Assembly (NCBI GenBank): GCA_021325435.1
Contig: JAJPHE010000070.1
Location: forward strand, 1-58,443
From: Actinomycetota bacterium
GTDB taxonomy: Bacteria > Actinomycetota > Acidimicrobiia > Acidimicrobiales > JAJPHE01
DNA: 58,443 bases
Direction of reading: 5' to 3'
The notes under the pieces are model-generated. The model worked only from the letters and a program-made list of their open reading frames with translations. It did no database searches and had not been told where the DNA came from. The position numbers and the translations under genes are program-made. Of this stretch, positions 46,218 through 54,558 are shown piece after piece. Numbering within the stretch: position 1 is the first letter of the stretch; each line of letters starts with the position of its first letter.

Positions 46218-46739
46218 ATGGGCAACGATGGCGGCGGGATGGACTCCTCCGGGGGCTTCGATGCGTTCTTCTTCGCTGAACTGCCGGTCGTGTTGCGCTT
46301 GGCCCAGCGGATGACCGGAAACGCCACCGCGGCGGAAGACATCGCCGCCGAAGCCTTCGCCCGGGCCTTCGCGCGCTGGGACCGAGTCGGTCGGCTCGAC
46401 TACCGGCAGGCGTGGGTCCTCAAGGTGGCGTCCAACCTGGCCATCGACCTGGCTCGACGACGCCGGCCGGTGTTGCCTTCCCGGCCGGCGGCGCCCGACC
46501 CTGCGGGGGAGGTAGCCGTCCGGCTCACCATGGTCCAGGCCCTGCGGAGCCTGCCGAGGGGACAACGCGAGGCCCTCGTCCTGCGTTACCTGGCCGACCT
46601 GCCCGAAGCGGAGGTTGCCGCCGCGCTGGGCGTCAAGCAGGGAACCGTCAAGTCCCACCTGCACCGCGCCCGTGAGGCGATGCGCTCACGGCTGGGGGCT
46701 GACCTCGAGGAGTTCGGATATGGCACGACTTCGCCTTAG
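46218..46739 (+). CDS. ECF RNA polymerase sigma factor
   Basis: A 173-residue factor; ATG 46218 chosen, with ATG 46239 possible and GTG/ATG choices further upstream lacking support. Region 2 reads AQRMTGNATAAEDIAAEAFA and AWVLKVASNLAIDLARRRR. Region 4 reads LRSLPRGQREALVLRYLADL followed by EVAAALGVKQGTVKSHLHRA. Its 3' end overlaps the next gene by 20 bp, an arrangement usual for a sigma factor and its membrane regulator. The inducing signal is unknown. Confidence 0.9.
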   Translation: MGNDGGGMDSSGGFDAFFFAELPVVLRLAQRMTGNATAAEDIAAEAFARAFARWDRVGRLDYRQAWVLKVASNLAIDLARRRRPVLPSRPAAPDPAGEVAVRLTMVQALRSLPRGQREALVLRYLADLPEAEVAAALGVKQGTVKSHLHRAREAMRSRLGADLEEFGYGTTSP

Positions 46740-48018
46740 CGACCCTGGCCCGGCCCGGTCGGCCGAGGACCTCCTTAGCCTGGCCCGCCGCCGGGGCGCC
46801 CAGCTCCGCCGGCGCCGGCACTGGCTGCTCACTGGCGGAGCCACCGCAGCGGCGGGAGCCCTGGCGGTGGCCCTGTTGGTCGTGCTGGCGGGCCCTTCCC
46901 CCCAGAGCCTCCGGGTTGTCGGCTCCCCGCCGGGAGCGCAGGGCTGCCCGGCGTCGGCGTTCAGCTTCTGGCCCCTTTCGCCCCCCCAGGGCGGCCTCGA
47001 GGCCGGGCCGGGGCTGGCCCACGGCGCCTATGCCCATCTGGCAGTGGGCCAGTCCGTGGTGCTCTACCAGGGCCCGGGACAGTCGATCACCCTCTCCCGG
47101 GGCGTCGCCAGCGAAGCCTTCTCCGTCAGCGCCTACGCCCATGGTCCCAAACCCCTCGACGAGATCCAGGTCCTGGACGGCGCCACCTACTACTACCCGC
47201 CGGGGGCGGGCCTGCCCGACGGCAGGATCCCCTTCCGCTTCCCGGCGGGGGCGGCCGGCGCCTCGGATCCCTGTGACCGGTACCAGCTTGTCGGCAAGGG
47301 AGTGATCGAGCCCAGCCTCATGGCCACGGCCGAGCGCTTCCACGCACTCGTCCCCGGACCGGCGACCCCGACAAGCTCACTGAACCCGCCCAGCTCCCAA
47401 CCAGTCGTCACCGTCCCCGCCGTCTTGGGGCTAAGGGCCAGCCAGGCGGTGGCCACCCTGGCCCAGGCTGGCCTCCAGCTCCAGAGCCTGACACAGCCCA
47501 ACCCCGGCGTGCCGGGTGACACCGTCTTCCAGGAGAGGCCGAGAGCAGGTAGCCGTGTTCCCGAGGGAGCCACCGTGACGATTGTCGTGTCCGGGGTACC
47601 CCTCCAAGACGTCGACTGGGCGGCTGTGTCCTACCCGGTCAGCTGCGGTGGGACCCCCGCGGCGACCAAGTTGATGCCCCTCACTCCCGCGCCCGGGCTC
47701 CACCTCGAGCTGGTCTTCGTCCAGTGCCCACACGGCGCCGGCAGCCCGCCGAGCGCCGCACTCGTCTACGACTACGCCTCCTCATCGACCAGTCCCCACC
47801 TCGAGCAGACCCTGTTCACCTATCAGGACGACTGGCTGCCCGTGCCCGGAGGGGTGTCGAGCAACCCCCCGGCAGTGTCGATCCGCGTAGACGGCTACAC
47901 CGGTCGTACTCCCCGGTGCTGTCCGGACATCCACGCCACCCTCACCTGGACCTGGGCCGGGGCCACATACCAGGAGACAAGCTCCGAGCCGACCCACAGC
48001 CAGCTTCCGTCCTCGTGA
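46720..48018 (+). CDS. Single-pass membrane protein with one PASTA domain (possible sigma regulator)
   Basis: A 432-residue protein from ATG 46720. A ~30-residue Arg-rich cytoplasmic N-terminus (AEDLLSLARRRGAQLRRRRH), one helix (about 34-57), and a beta-rich external region with Cys pairs follow. One PASTA domain (about 228-291; VTVPAVLGLRASQAVATLAQ, PGVPGDTVFQERPRAGSRVP) leads into a C-terminal region of unknown fold. PASTA domains bind muropeptides or lipid II. With the cotranslated sigma factor this suggests a wall-sensing regulator, but no canonical anti-sigma domain is visible in the short cytoplasmic part. Confidence 0.75.
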   Translation: MARLRLSDPGPARSAEDLLSLARRRGAQLRRRRHWLLTGGATAAAGALAVALLVVLAGPSPQSLRVVGSPPGAQGCPASAFSFWPLSPPQGGLEAGPGLAHGAYAHLAVGQSVVLYQGPGQSITLSRGVASEAFSVSAYAHGPKPLDEIQVLDGATYYYPPGAGLPDGRIPFRFPAGAAGASDPCDRYQLVGKGVIEPSLMATAERFHALVPGPATPTSSLNPPSSQPVVTVPAVLGLRASQAVATLAQAGLQLQSLTQPNPGVPGDTVFQERPRAGSRVPEGATVTIVVSGVPLQDVDWAAVSYPVSCGGTPAATKLMPLTPAPGLHLELVFVQCPHGAGSPPSAALVYDYASSSTSPHLEQTLFTYQDDWLPVPGGVSSNPPAVSIRVDGYTGRTPRCCPDIHATLTWTWAGATYQETSSEPTHSQLPSS

Positions 48019-48399
48019 CACGTAGGGCGGTTCCGATCGCTGGCGGGCAAGCGGGTCGTGGTTGTTGACCCCCTGCGGCGTCGGATGCAACTGGCCGAGG
48101 TCGGCTGCGTCCCGGAGAGGTCTTGTCGCTCCGCTCGGCCGGTCGTGACCGGGTGCCGGGGTCCTGGGCCCAGCCCAGCCCCAGCGCCGTGCTTCACCGG
48201 GGTTTCAGGCGCGTAGAAGGCGCGGCTGAGGCACGACCACCTCCCCGGTGGCGAGAAAGGCAAGGTGAAGGCATGGGTCCCCTGTGGATAAAGGGGCGTC
48301 CCTGCGGCACACCCCGATGCTCCATTGCTTTTGTCACGCGCCGCTCAGCTCAGAGGACGAAGGGAGCCTACGCACCATCGCGGGACTGGCCAGGTCCCG
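48019..48399. other. Gene-free stretch
   Basis: No gene could be supported in these 381 bases. Several weak frames are compositional. A perfect DnaA box (TGTGGATAA, 48283-48291) is present, probably by chance. The stretch lies between the PASTA gene end and the convergent retropepsin-like gene. Confidence 0.6.
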
Positions 48400-48888
48400 C
48401 TACGGAAACCGCAAGCGCTCCTCGAGGTCGTCGCGGTCGGTGATGACGAGAAGTTGCGCGTGCCTGCTCATCGTGACGGTGAACTGATCGAAAAACCCTC
48501 GCTGGCCGAGAACCGCGGGCCATTGGGCCTTCCACCGTTCCACGACACCAATCTCGGTCTCCCACTCGAACCAGTCGTCCTCGTCCACGTCGGTGGGACC
48601 GAACCGCATGGTCACAGCCGCCGGGTAGACGGTCAGGTTCTCGCCTCCCATGCCGAGATGGAGCGGGCTGTCGGTGTCGACTTCGGCACCGATGGCTTGA
48701 GCGATCCAGCGCATCGCCAAGCTGTACTCGGTTCCTGAGTCGACGAGGGCGAACACTCGCTCCGAATCGAGCGGGCCGATCAGGCGGGTTTCTACGAGCG
48801 GGCGGAGGACGGCCCGTCCCCAGCGCGCCTCGGTCCCGACGACTGGATCATCGGAGTATTCGAAGACCCAGGGAAACTCCGCCGGCAC
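48400..48888 (-). CDS. Retropepsin-like aspartic protease domain protein
   Basis: A 162-residue single-domain protein with FALVDSGTEYSLAMRWIAQA (Asp50-Ser-Gly, the catalytic triplet form DSG) and later PAVLGQRGFFDQFTVTMSR, the LG-x-R-GFF strand typical of bacterial retropepsin-like folds. Such proteins would act as dimers. Its codon use and aromatic content differ from neighbouring core genes, fitting an acquired gene. The target is unknown. It lies 15 bp downstream of the next gene in the same direction, so the two may be one transcript from the operator at 49197. Confidence 0.6.
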   Translation of the reverse strand: MPAEFPWVFEYSDDPVVGTEARWGRAVLRPLVETRLIGPLDSERVFALVDSGTEYSLAMRWIAQAIGAEVDTDSPLHLGMGGENLTVYPAAVTMRFGPTDVDEDDWFEWETEIGVVERWKAQWPAVLGQRGFFDQFTVTMSRHAQLLVITDRDDLEERLRFP

Positions 48889-48903
48889 GATGGGTTCGGG
48901 GGG

Positions 48904-49188
48904 CTAGCCGAATGCGACCATCTCGGGCTCATCGGCACCGGGGGCCCGGATGATCGAGGCATTCTTGACGCCGGCTTCGCGGAGCTTGGCGCTCAGGTCG
49001 TAGGGAGACTCGCTGGCGGCGACGACCTCGCCGTCGAGCAACGCCACCCACTTGCCGTCGAAGCCGGCGAGGGCCCCTCTCAGGTGCTGGCGAGGGGATC
49101 GGTGGCCCCGACCACTACCCGTCACGATTGGCTCTATTGGCGACCATGCCACCAACCGTCTCACCAGGGCCCTCAGGTGTCCAGCCAC
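48904..49188 (-). CDS. DUF5678-like small protein
   Basis: About 94 residues from GTG 49188 (GGAG 3 nt upstream); TTG 49197 is an alternative. The C-terminal half DGKWVALLDGEVVAASESPY and KLREAGVKNASIIRAPG resembles the DUF5678 pattern of a short beta-beta-alpha unit reading GKWVAL-GEVVA. It is followed by the retropepsin-like gene. It is transcribed divergently from the winged-helix regulator with a shared operator, so it is probably controlled by it. The N-terminal half is less convincing. Confidence 0.6.
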   Translation of the reverse strand: MAGHLRALVRRLVAWSPIEPIVTGSGRGHRSPRQHLRGALAGFDGKWVALLDGEVVAASESPYDLSAKLREAGVKNASIIRAPGADEPEMVAFG

Positions 49189-49196
49189 AAACTCCA

Positions 49197-49217
49197 ATCT
49201 AGTAACTAGATTATAGT
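49197..49217. promoter_or_regulatory. Divergent promoter with perfect operator palindrome
   Basis: ATCTAGT-A-ACTAGAT (49197-49211) is a perfect 7-1-7 inverted repeat. It overlaps a perfect minus-strand TATAAT (49215-49210) and abuts a plus-strand TATAGT (49212-49217). The plus-strand gene starts only 2-5 nt after its -10, so its message would be leaderless. The winged-helix protein encoded at 49220 is the obvious candidate repressor. Confidence 0.7.
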
Positions 49218-49219
49218 TA

Positions 49220-49564
49220 GTGGTGGACGAGGCACTCTTGGGGGATCGGCTCTTTGGTCGGCGGGCTCGGCTGGCACTCGCCCGGTGGGTCCTGGAGCGG
49301 ACCGAACCGGTCTTCTTCCAGGCCGAGGCGGTCAGTGGCACAGGTCTGCCTCAAAGCAACGTCCGGGAGGAGCTGTCCCGGCTGATCGAGCTGGGAATGG
49401 TGTCGATGCTCCCCCGAGGGTCGGGCGACCGGCGTCAGTACTACCTACGCCAGCCGAGCCGGATCTGGTCGGTGATCGACGCGGCGGCATCAGCGATTGC
49501 CGCCAGTAAGGACGAAGGGGCCAGTGCCGGGCGGTCGTCTCGGGTTTCCGACTCGTCGGGTTAG
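49220..49564 (+). CDS. Winged-helix transcriptional regulator
   Basis: A 114-residue protein from GTG 49220 (or GTG 49223). The helix-turn-helix is FFQAEAVSGTGLPQSNVREE with LSRLIELGMV, followed by the wing MLPRGSGDRRQYYLRQPSRI, an ArsR/MarR-like layout. A Ser-rich tail ends the protein and overlaps the convergent gene at 49490. The palindrome at 49197 directly before it suggests autorepression together with the divergent DUF5678/retropepsin pair. The ligand is unknown. Confidence 0.78.
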   Translation: MVDEALLGDRLFGRRARLALARWVLERTEPVFFQAEAVSGTGLPQSNVREELSRLIELGMVSMLPRGSGDRRQYYLRQPSRIWSVIDAAASAIAASKDEGASAGRSSRVSDSSG

Positions 49565-50095
49565 GTCTCGGAGAGGAGCCAGCGCCGGGTGGTCCACCAG
49601 GGCGGCCGTGCCATGGACCCGCTCGATGGCTGCCACGGCGAGGACGGGCGCTCCGGGTCCGGTGTAGGCGCCCCGCCACTCGCCGCTGTGGTCGTCGAGG
49701 ACGACGGTGTCTGCGGCCAGATCGACATTGACGCCGGCCACCCACGACCACCAGTTGGACACGAGCCGCCCGCCGTCGCCGGCCAGGCGGGTGACGAGAC
49801 GGTGAGAGGTGACGAGGCTGTCGCACCACCCCCAGTCCCGCCAGCGCGGCGACCCCGGTCGGATCTGGCCCGCCCCGTCGACCAGGTCGGGTGTGACGCC
49901 GAGGGTGGCGTAACGCATCCACTTCACCTCCCGGTACAGGACCTCGCTGGACTCCAGGACCACGCCCATCCCGTATGGGTTCACCGGCCCCGGGCGGCCC
50001 TCGTACATGTCCAGGGCGAGCTGGCGGGCGTCCTCGTAGGCACCTTGACGGGCCGCCCGCTCCCACTTCCGGTAGCGCCGGGTAGCTCGGCTCAC
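49490..50095 (-). CDS. Relaxase-linked hypothetical protein, PH-domain-like
   Basis: A 201-residue protein; GTG 50095 overlaps the relaxase stop (GTGA). The Arg-rich N-terminus RATRRYRKWERAARQGAY is followed by GMGVVLESSEVLYREVKWMR and CDSLVTSHRLVTRLAGDGG, then LVSNWWSWVAGVNVDLAADT and VVLDDHSGEW. This alternation of strands with a W-W motif resembles small bacterial PH/GRAM-like domains. That is a guess from pattern and not a confirmed family. Coupling to the relaxase implies a role in mobilisation. Its 3' end overlaps the winged-helix gene on the opposite strand. Confidence 0.65.
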   Translation of the reverse strand: MSRATRRYRKWERAARQGAYEDARQLALDMYEGRPGPVNPYGMGVVLESSEVLYREVKWMRYATLGVTPDLVDGAGQIRPGSPRWRDWGWCDSLVTSHRLVTRLAGDGGRLVSNWWSWVAGVNVDLAADTVVLDDHSGEWRGAYTGPGAPVLAVAAIERVHGTAALVDHPALAPLRDLTRRVGNPRRPPGTGPFVLTGGNR

Positions 50096-53000
50096 AGCGT
50101 CACTTCCCTTCCGGTCTCGACGTTCGGCCGTGTCACCTCGGGGACGGGTTGGTCGGGGGTGACTCCGGCCAGCCGGAGCGCCTCCAGACACGCCCGCCGG
50201 GCGCGGACCCGGTGGGCAGCCTGGGTGGCCGAGGCGACGTCGGACCTGGGACCCAGGACATGTTCGGAGGCGATCCCCCAGCGATCCCGGTAGGCGGCCA
50301 CTACCGCCACCCGCTCCCACCACGCCTCGGCGCCCGGTGGGTCTGGGGGTGGGTCCCCGAGGGGCCGGGTCCACGCCCGGCCGGACCTCACAGCCCCCTC
50401 GGCGAGGGCCCGGGCCCGGGCGGCCATGGCCTCTTCCCGCTCCCGCACTGCCCTGGCCAGATCCGCGTCTGCGATAGGTCCTGCTCGCACCGCGATGCCG
50501 GCGACCAGGCCCCGGCGGGGCTGCCAGTGTCCGCCGCTGGCCTGCTCCCAGCGCCACAGTCGGGCGCGGAGCACCGCGGCAGGGTCCTGCTCGGGCCCGA
50601 TGGGCCGGCCGGTGGCCAGCTCCGGCAGGGCGGCTTCTACCTCGAGGCCCCGATTCTCGGCGTCTCGTAGGGCGCCCAGGAACTCCGGCCAGACGAGTGA
50701 GTCCCGGGCCTTGGCGAGGACCTCGGTGGCCAGGCCCACTACGTCCAGCACCGACTCCCAGCGCTCGGCGGCGGCCGCCGCCACCAGGGCCTGGTGCTCC
50801 TTCACCAGCTGCTCGAAACCGGCGGCCTTCTCCCACTCGGCGGCTGCGGCCTGGTGGGCGGAAACATCGACGCCGCTCCGGGCGGCCACGGCCAGGAGGA
50901 CCTCGCGGGCCTCGAGGCGCTCGGGCGCGCCGTGGGCCATGTCCGCCCCGGCCGGCTCGGGCTCCACGTCCACGTACAGGCGGTTGGACTCCGAGGCGCG
51001 GGTGGCAGCCACGTACAGCGCCTCCCGGGTCATGCCCACCCCGACCACGGCGTGCGCGGTCTCGACATTGCGACCCTGGGCCGAATAGGCGGTGCAGGCG
51101 TAGCCCAGCTCCACGTGGGCATCCACGTAGCTGGCGGGGAGCACGACCAGCCCGGCCCCCTCGGCCCGCCGCAGGGTCATGGAGCCATCCTCGTGGGTGG
51201 CTGTGACAACCCAGCGGTCCCGGTTTCGCACCCAGCCCCCATCCGGCGTGCGCAGGCGACGATCGTTGCGCCGGGTGACCACGACATCTCCCGGCCCCGC
51301 CACCGAGCCGTCGGCCAGGGTGATGCCGTCCGGGGCGACGGCTCCGGCCGCGACCCGGTCCGAGCGGGCCCGCCGGTTGAGCTCAGCCACGGTCCCGATG
51401 TCCTGGGCGATCATGAGCGAGGCCTTGCCCGTCTCCGCATCGGCCTTCCAGGCCAGGTATGCAGCCTCGAGCATCTCGGCCCGGTTGCCCGCGGCCACCC
51501 GGTCATGGGCCAGGTAGGCGTCCAGGGCCTCGGGTCGCCCGACCCGCAGCTCCACGCTGGCACGGCGCTCCCAGCCCGCCCGGAACCGGTGCACCTCGGA
51601 GAGCTGAGGCGCCGGGGCTCGGTCCTCGACCAGCAAGCCGAAGGCGCCGCCGGCGTCCACGGCGTCGAGCTGGGCCCAGTCTCCAACGAGGAGCACCTTG
51701 GCCCCGGCCTCGGCGGCATGGGCGACGAGGTGGTCCAGGGCGAAGGTCCCAGCCAAGCTGGCTTCGTCGACCACCAAGAGGCTCCCGGGAGCCAGGCTCC
51801 AGCGTGCCAGCTCTGTTACCGCCTCGGCGATCCGCTGGGTCAGCGACAGACGGGCCGGCTCGCCAAGGCGACCGCCAAGACGACTCTGCAGGCGCTCGAT
51901 CTCGGCCCGCCGGGCGTCCGCCCGCTCCAGCTCGGTGAGCCACTTGGCGGTGTTGTCGGTGGCGATCCCCAGCTCGTCAGCCAGGGCGGCCGCGGCGGAG
52001 GCCGAGGGGGCCAGCCCGCGCACCGAGCCCGCCCCATGCTCGGCCTCCCAGGCGGCGAGGAGGCCGGCCAGGGTTGTGGTCTTGCCCGTGCCCGCCGGAC
52101 CCACGAGCACGTCCAGGACGCGCCCGGAGGTGGCGATCTGCTCCACCGCCACCGCTTGGTCGACCCCGAGCCCGTAGGGCCGACCCGGCAGAGCCGCCTC
52201 GCAGACCGCCGCCACCGTCTCGAAGCCGAGGCGCGGGCCCGAGCCGTTCCGGCTGGCGGCGAGGAGTCGGGCCTCGGCGTCGAGGAGATCGGCGGTCGTG
52301 TAGGCCCAGACGGCAGCGGGGGCGAACTGGCTGGAACCGTCGGGGCTACGGAAGCGCTCGGGGACATGGGTGAGCTCCGGTGGGGTGAGCTTCACGGCCA
52401 TCGACAGCGCGAGGGCCACGGCGCGCTCGGCCACCCGGGCCCGCTCGCCCCGGGCGAAGAGGACCCCGTGCAGCTCCCGCTCCACATCGGCATAGATGTT
52501 GGGGACGGAGAACACCGAGCGGGTCTCCGAGCGCCGGGCCAGGGCCGCCCGGGCCACGTCGTCCAGCATGGCGTCGGTGAGGTCGTCCGAGCGCAGGGCG
52601 GGTAGGTCCGAGCGCCCCGCCAGGCTGGCCACCCAGGAGGCCGGCTCGTCGCACACCCAGGGCCGAGCCCGCTCTGTCCACTCCTCGGTCATCTCGGCCA
52701 GGGACCGGTGCAGCTTGGCCCTACGCGTCTCGCCCCAGGCAGCGCGATGTATCCGGCCCGCCTCGACCGGAGTCGGCTTCCGTCCCCGCGCCGAGGCGAA
52801 CTCGGCGGTCTTGCGGGCGATCACCGCCTCGATGGCCTGGGTGCGCCGGGAGAACTCGGCGATCAGATCGACCGGCGTGCCCTCCACCTCCCGGGTGACG
52901 TCCCGCCCGGCCACGGTGGGGGTCTCCCGCCACGCCACCCCGAAGCGCTCGGTCAGGAGGTCCTCGACCACTCCCACATGGCGCTCGGATAAGGCCACCA

Positions 53001-53643
53001 CCCAGGTGTGCAGGCCCCGGCTGTCGAGTGTCCGCCACCGGCCGTCGGATGCGGTCTGGGCCCGGTTCAGCACCACCACGTGGTGGTGCAGCTGGGGATC
53101 GCCGTCGCGGCTCTCGTAGTGCATCCAGGCGCTGGCCACCACGCCGCGGATGCCCTCGCTGCGCACGCCCTGGGCTCCGGTGCGGGTGCGGAACACGCGG
53201 TCCTCGGCCCAGGTGAGAACCTCCGCATACGCCTGGGCGCAGATGTCCTCGATCACGGTCTTGGTCCCCCGATCCGCCATGGCCCAGGCGACCGAGACCG
53301 ACTTGGGCACCGAGAAGGTGAGGTCGAAGCCGGCCACCGGGGCCTTGCGGGTGGCGGCCGGGGCCCGTCCCAGGGTCTTTTCGGTCACGGGGTCGGCGAG
53401 CTGGCCGAGCATGCGCGCCAGGGCCTCCGGGGACACCTGGTCCCCCACCTTGACTGCGCCGGGATGGGTCCCCAAGCCGTCCAGCCCCCGCCCGCAGAAC
53501 CGCCCCGGCGGGGTGCCGGGGGCGGCGTAGTAGCGGGCCGAGTCGGCGCCCAGGCGGATCTCGCCGGCGTCGGGCGTGACGCTTTCGATGAGGTACTGCC
53601 ATGCGTTGCCGCCCATTTTCAAGGGCCTGCCCATGGTCAGCAT
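50092..53643 (-). CDS. MobF-family conjugative relaxase/helicase (TraA-like)
   Basis: A 1183-residue protein from ATG 53643. The relaxase domain (1-300) has tandem Tyr38-Tyr39 (SARYYAAPG), FDLTFSVPKSVSVAWAMADR, and the metal-binding His cluster DPQLHHHVVVLNRAQ (His186-188, with His175 nearby). The SF1 helicase part has VGPAGTGKTTTLAGLL (Walker A, 515-522), LLVVDEASLAG and VLLVGDWAQLDAVDAGGAF. The C-terminal motif VELGYACTAYSAQGRNVETA precedes a coiled C-terminal region. It nicks oriT, binds the 5' end and unwinds DNA for transfer. The family is typical of actinobacterial integrative elements and plasmids. No coupling protein or secretion genes are in view. Confidence 0.93.
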   Translation of the reverse strand: MLTMGRPLKMGGNAWQYLIESVTPDAGEIRLGADSARYYAAPGTPPGRFCGRGLDGLGTHPGAVKVGDQVSPEALARMLGQLADPVTEKTLGRAPAATRKAPVAGFDLTFSVPKSVSVAWAMADRGTKTVIEDICAQAYAEVLTWAEDRVFRTRTGAQGVRSEGIRGVVASAWMHYESRDGDPQLHHHVVVLNRAQTASDGRWRTLDSRGLHTWVVALSERHVGVVEDLLTERFGVAWRETPTVAGRDVTREVEGTPVDLIAEFSRRTQAIEAVIARKTAEFASARGRKPTPVEAGRIHRAAWGETRRAKLHRSLAEMTEEWTERARPWVCDEPASWVASLAGRSDLPALRSDDLTDAMLDDVARAALARRSETRSVFSVPNIYADVERELHGVLFARGERARVAERAVALALSMAVKLTPPELTHVPERFRSPDGSSQFAPAAVWAYTTADLLDAEARLLAASRNGSGPRLGFETVAAVCEAALPGRPYGLGVDQAVAVEQIATSGRVLDVLVGPAGTGKTTTLAGLLAAWEAEHGAGSVRGLAPSASAAAALADELGIATDNTAKWLTELERADARRAEIERLQSRLGGRLGEPARLSLTQRIAEAVTELARWSLAPGSLLVVDEASLAGTFALDHLVAHAAEAGAKVLLVGDWAQLDAVDAGGAFGLLVEDRAPAPQLSEVHRFRAGWERRASVELRVGRPEALDAYLAHDRVAAGNRAEMLEAAYLAWKADAETGKASLMIAQDIGTVAELNRRARSDRVAAGAVAPDGITLADGSVAGPGDVVVTRRNDRRLRTPDGGWVRNRDRWVVTATHEDGSMTLRRAEGAGLVVLPASYVDAHVELGYACTAYSAQGRNVETAHAVVGVGMTREALYVAATRASESNRLYVDVEPEPAGADMAHGAPERLEAREVLLAVAARSGVDVSAHQAAAAEWEKAAGFEQLVKEHQALVAAAAAERWESVLDVVGLATEVLAKARDSLVWPEFLGALRDAENRGLEVEAALPELATGRPIGPEQDPAAVLRARLWRWEQASGGHWQPRRGLVAGIAVRAGPIADADLARAVREREEAMAARARALAEGAVRSGRAWTRPLGDPPPDPPGAEAWWERVAVVAAYRDRWGIASEHVLGPRSDVASATQAAHRVRARRACLEALRLAGVTPDQPVPEVTRPNVETGREVTL

Positions 53644-53667
53644 CGGACTTCTCACCACCGCCCTTCT

Positions 53668-53699
53668 CGTCCCGTCAGGGCCTCTCGCGCTACGGGACG
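53668..53699. other. Candidate oriT hairpin upstream of the relaxase
   Basis: CGTCCCGT (53668-53675) and ACGGGACG (53692-53699) are an 8-bp inverted repeat with a 16-nt loop, 25 bp before the relaxase ATG. An inverted repeat next to a relaxase gene is a common oriT form. It overlaps the regulatory element at 53678-53709, so promoter function is equally possible. Confidence 0.4.
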
Positions 53700-53709
53700 G
53701 AGGTGGCGA
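53678..53709 (-). promoter_or_regulatory. 32-bp shared upstream element, copy 1 (relaxase side)
   Basis: On the minus strand this reads TCGCCACCTCCGTCCCGTAG, then 4 variable nt, then AGAGGCCC, ending 34 nt before the relaxase ATG. The same 20 + 4 + 8 arrangement occurs on the plus strand at 54559-54590, also 34 nt before an ATG. Identity is 28 of 32 positions. Confidence 0.75.
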
Positions 53710-53983
53710 AATCCGCGCCATCACACTGACCGAAGGCCGCCTTGGCAACGCCGCTTTCGGGGCCCGCGGCACCCGCCGCCGCGGACGCTTTTGGAAAAGT
53801 GCCAGATGTCCATGACGGGGGTCTGGAGGGGGGAGCGGACTTGGGGCTCTGACGAGGGGGTTGGTGGGGGCGGCCGGGACCGTGGCGAGGGCGTGGTTTG
53901 GGTCGTGGTGACGGTGGGTCGTGGGCGCGGGTCGGCGTTTGAGGTCAACCGCGCGGCGCAGCACCTGGCTACGGTGCGCGCCG
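53710..53983. other. Spacer between relaxase and plus-strand module
   Basis: Part of a 340-bp gene-free stretch (53644-53983) that carries the relaxase 5' elements. It includes an AT-richer patch TTTTGGAAAAGTG near 53790 and a run of GT/GGG repeats at 53815-53940. Nothing coding was supported. Confidence 0.5.
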
Positions 53984-54496
53984 ATGACCGAAGCCCGCAG
54001 CGAAGCCCAGCGCCGGCACGCGGCGATGCTGCACGCCGAAGCGCCGCTGTGGCGCGACTGGCAACGCGGGCTCGGCTGGCTCGCGGCGGCCGCCCAGCGA
54101 GAGGCCCACCGGCGGGCCCGCTGGGAGCGCCGCATCGCCCGGGCCATGCGGGGGGTCAGCGCCGAGGCGTGGTGGGGCGCGAACACCCGCATCGAGGCCG
54201 GCGAGCTCTCCGCCGGCCCGAGCCCCCAGGCCCAGCGCGTCGCCCGGGTGGTGCACGTCACGCGCTCCGAGGTGCTCGGGCTCATCTCCGACCGGGACCA
54301 GGAGATGGCCAAGCTCGCCGTTGTGGGGGAGGAGGCGGAGGCGGCCCTGCGCGTCGCCACCCGCGGGCTGGTCGAGGTCTTCGGCCCGGCCCAGACGGCC
54401 GAGGCCCTGGGTCTTCCGCTGGACATGGTGCGCACGCTTTGCTCTGCCCGGCCGCTCAGCTCGAGCCAGACCGCCGTCCTCCGCCGGGCGTACTGA
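53984..54496 (+). CDS. Hypothetical helical protein with C-terminal HTH-like segment
   Basis: About 170 residues from ATG 53984. The middle is strongly helical and Arg/Ala/Glu-rich (RRHAAMLHAEAPLWRDWQRG; AQREAHRRARWERRIARAMR). The C-terminal stretch EVFGPAQTAEALGLPLDMVR resembles a helix-turn-helix and parallels the end of the protein at 54625. It lies between the two inverted copies of the shared element and so may be inserted or belong to the module's regulator set. No known family is recognised. Confidence 0.6.
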   Translation: MTEARSEAQRRHAAMLHAEAPLWRDWQRGLGWLAAAAQREAHRRARWERRIARAMRGVSAEAWWGANTRIEAGELSAGPSPQAQRVARVVHVTRSEVLGLISDRDQEMAKLAVVGEEAEAALRVATRGLVEVFGPAQTAEALGLPLDMVRTLCSARPLSSSQTAVLRRAY

Positions 54497-54558
54497 CCCA
54501 CCTCCACCGCGGCCGGTCTCGTCGAGGTCCCAGCACGCGCGAAGGGTCTCTCTGTAAA

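Noticed and set aside
45746-46342. Minus-strand 198-codon frame ending GYVDSNHGPQHYQCCALTG
   Set aside because: It ends in the antisense of tRNA-Ile, a well-known annotation artefact, and covers the integrase remnant and sigma gene start.
47895-48263. Minus-strand frame with RRRGSTTTTRLPASDRNRPT
   Set aside because: Arg/Thr-rich composition, overlaps the PASTA gene end and lacks any domain, ribosome site or conserved pattern.
48283-48291. Perfect DnaA box TGTGGATAA in the accessory region
   Set aside because: A single isolated 9-mer; expected occasionally by chance and without nearby partner boxes or AT-rich tract.
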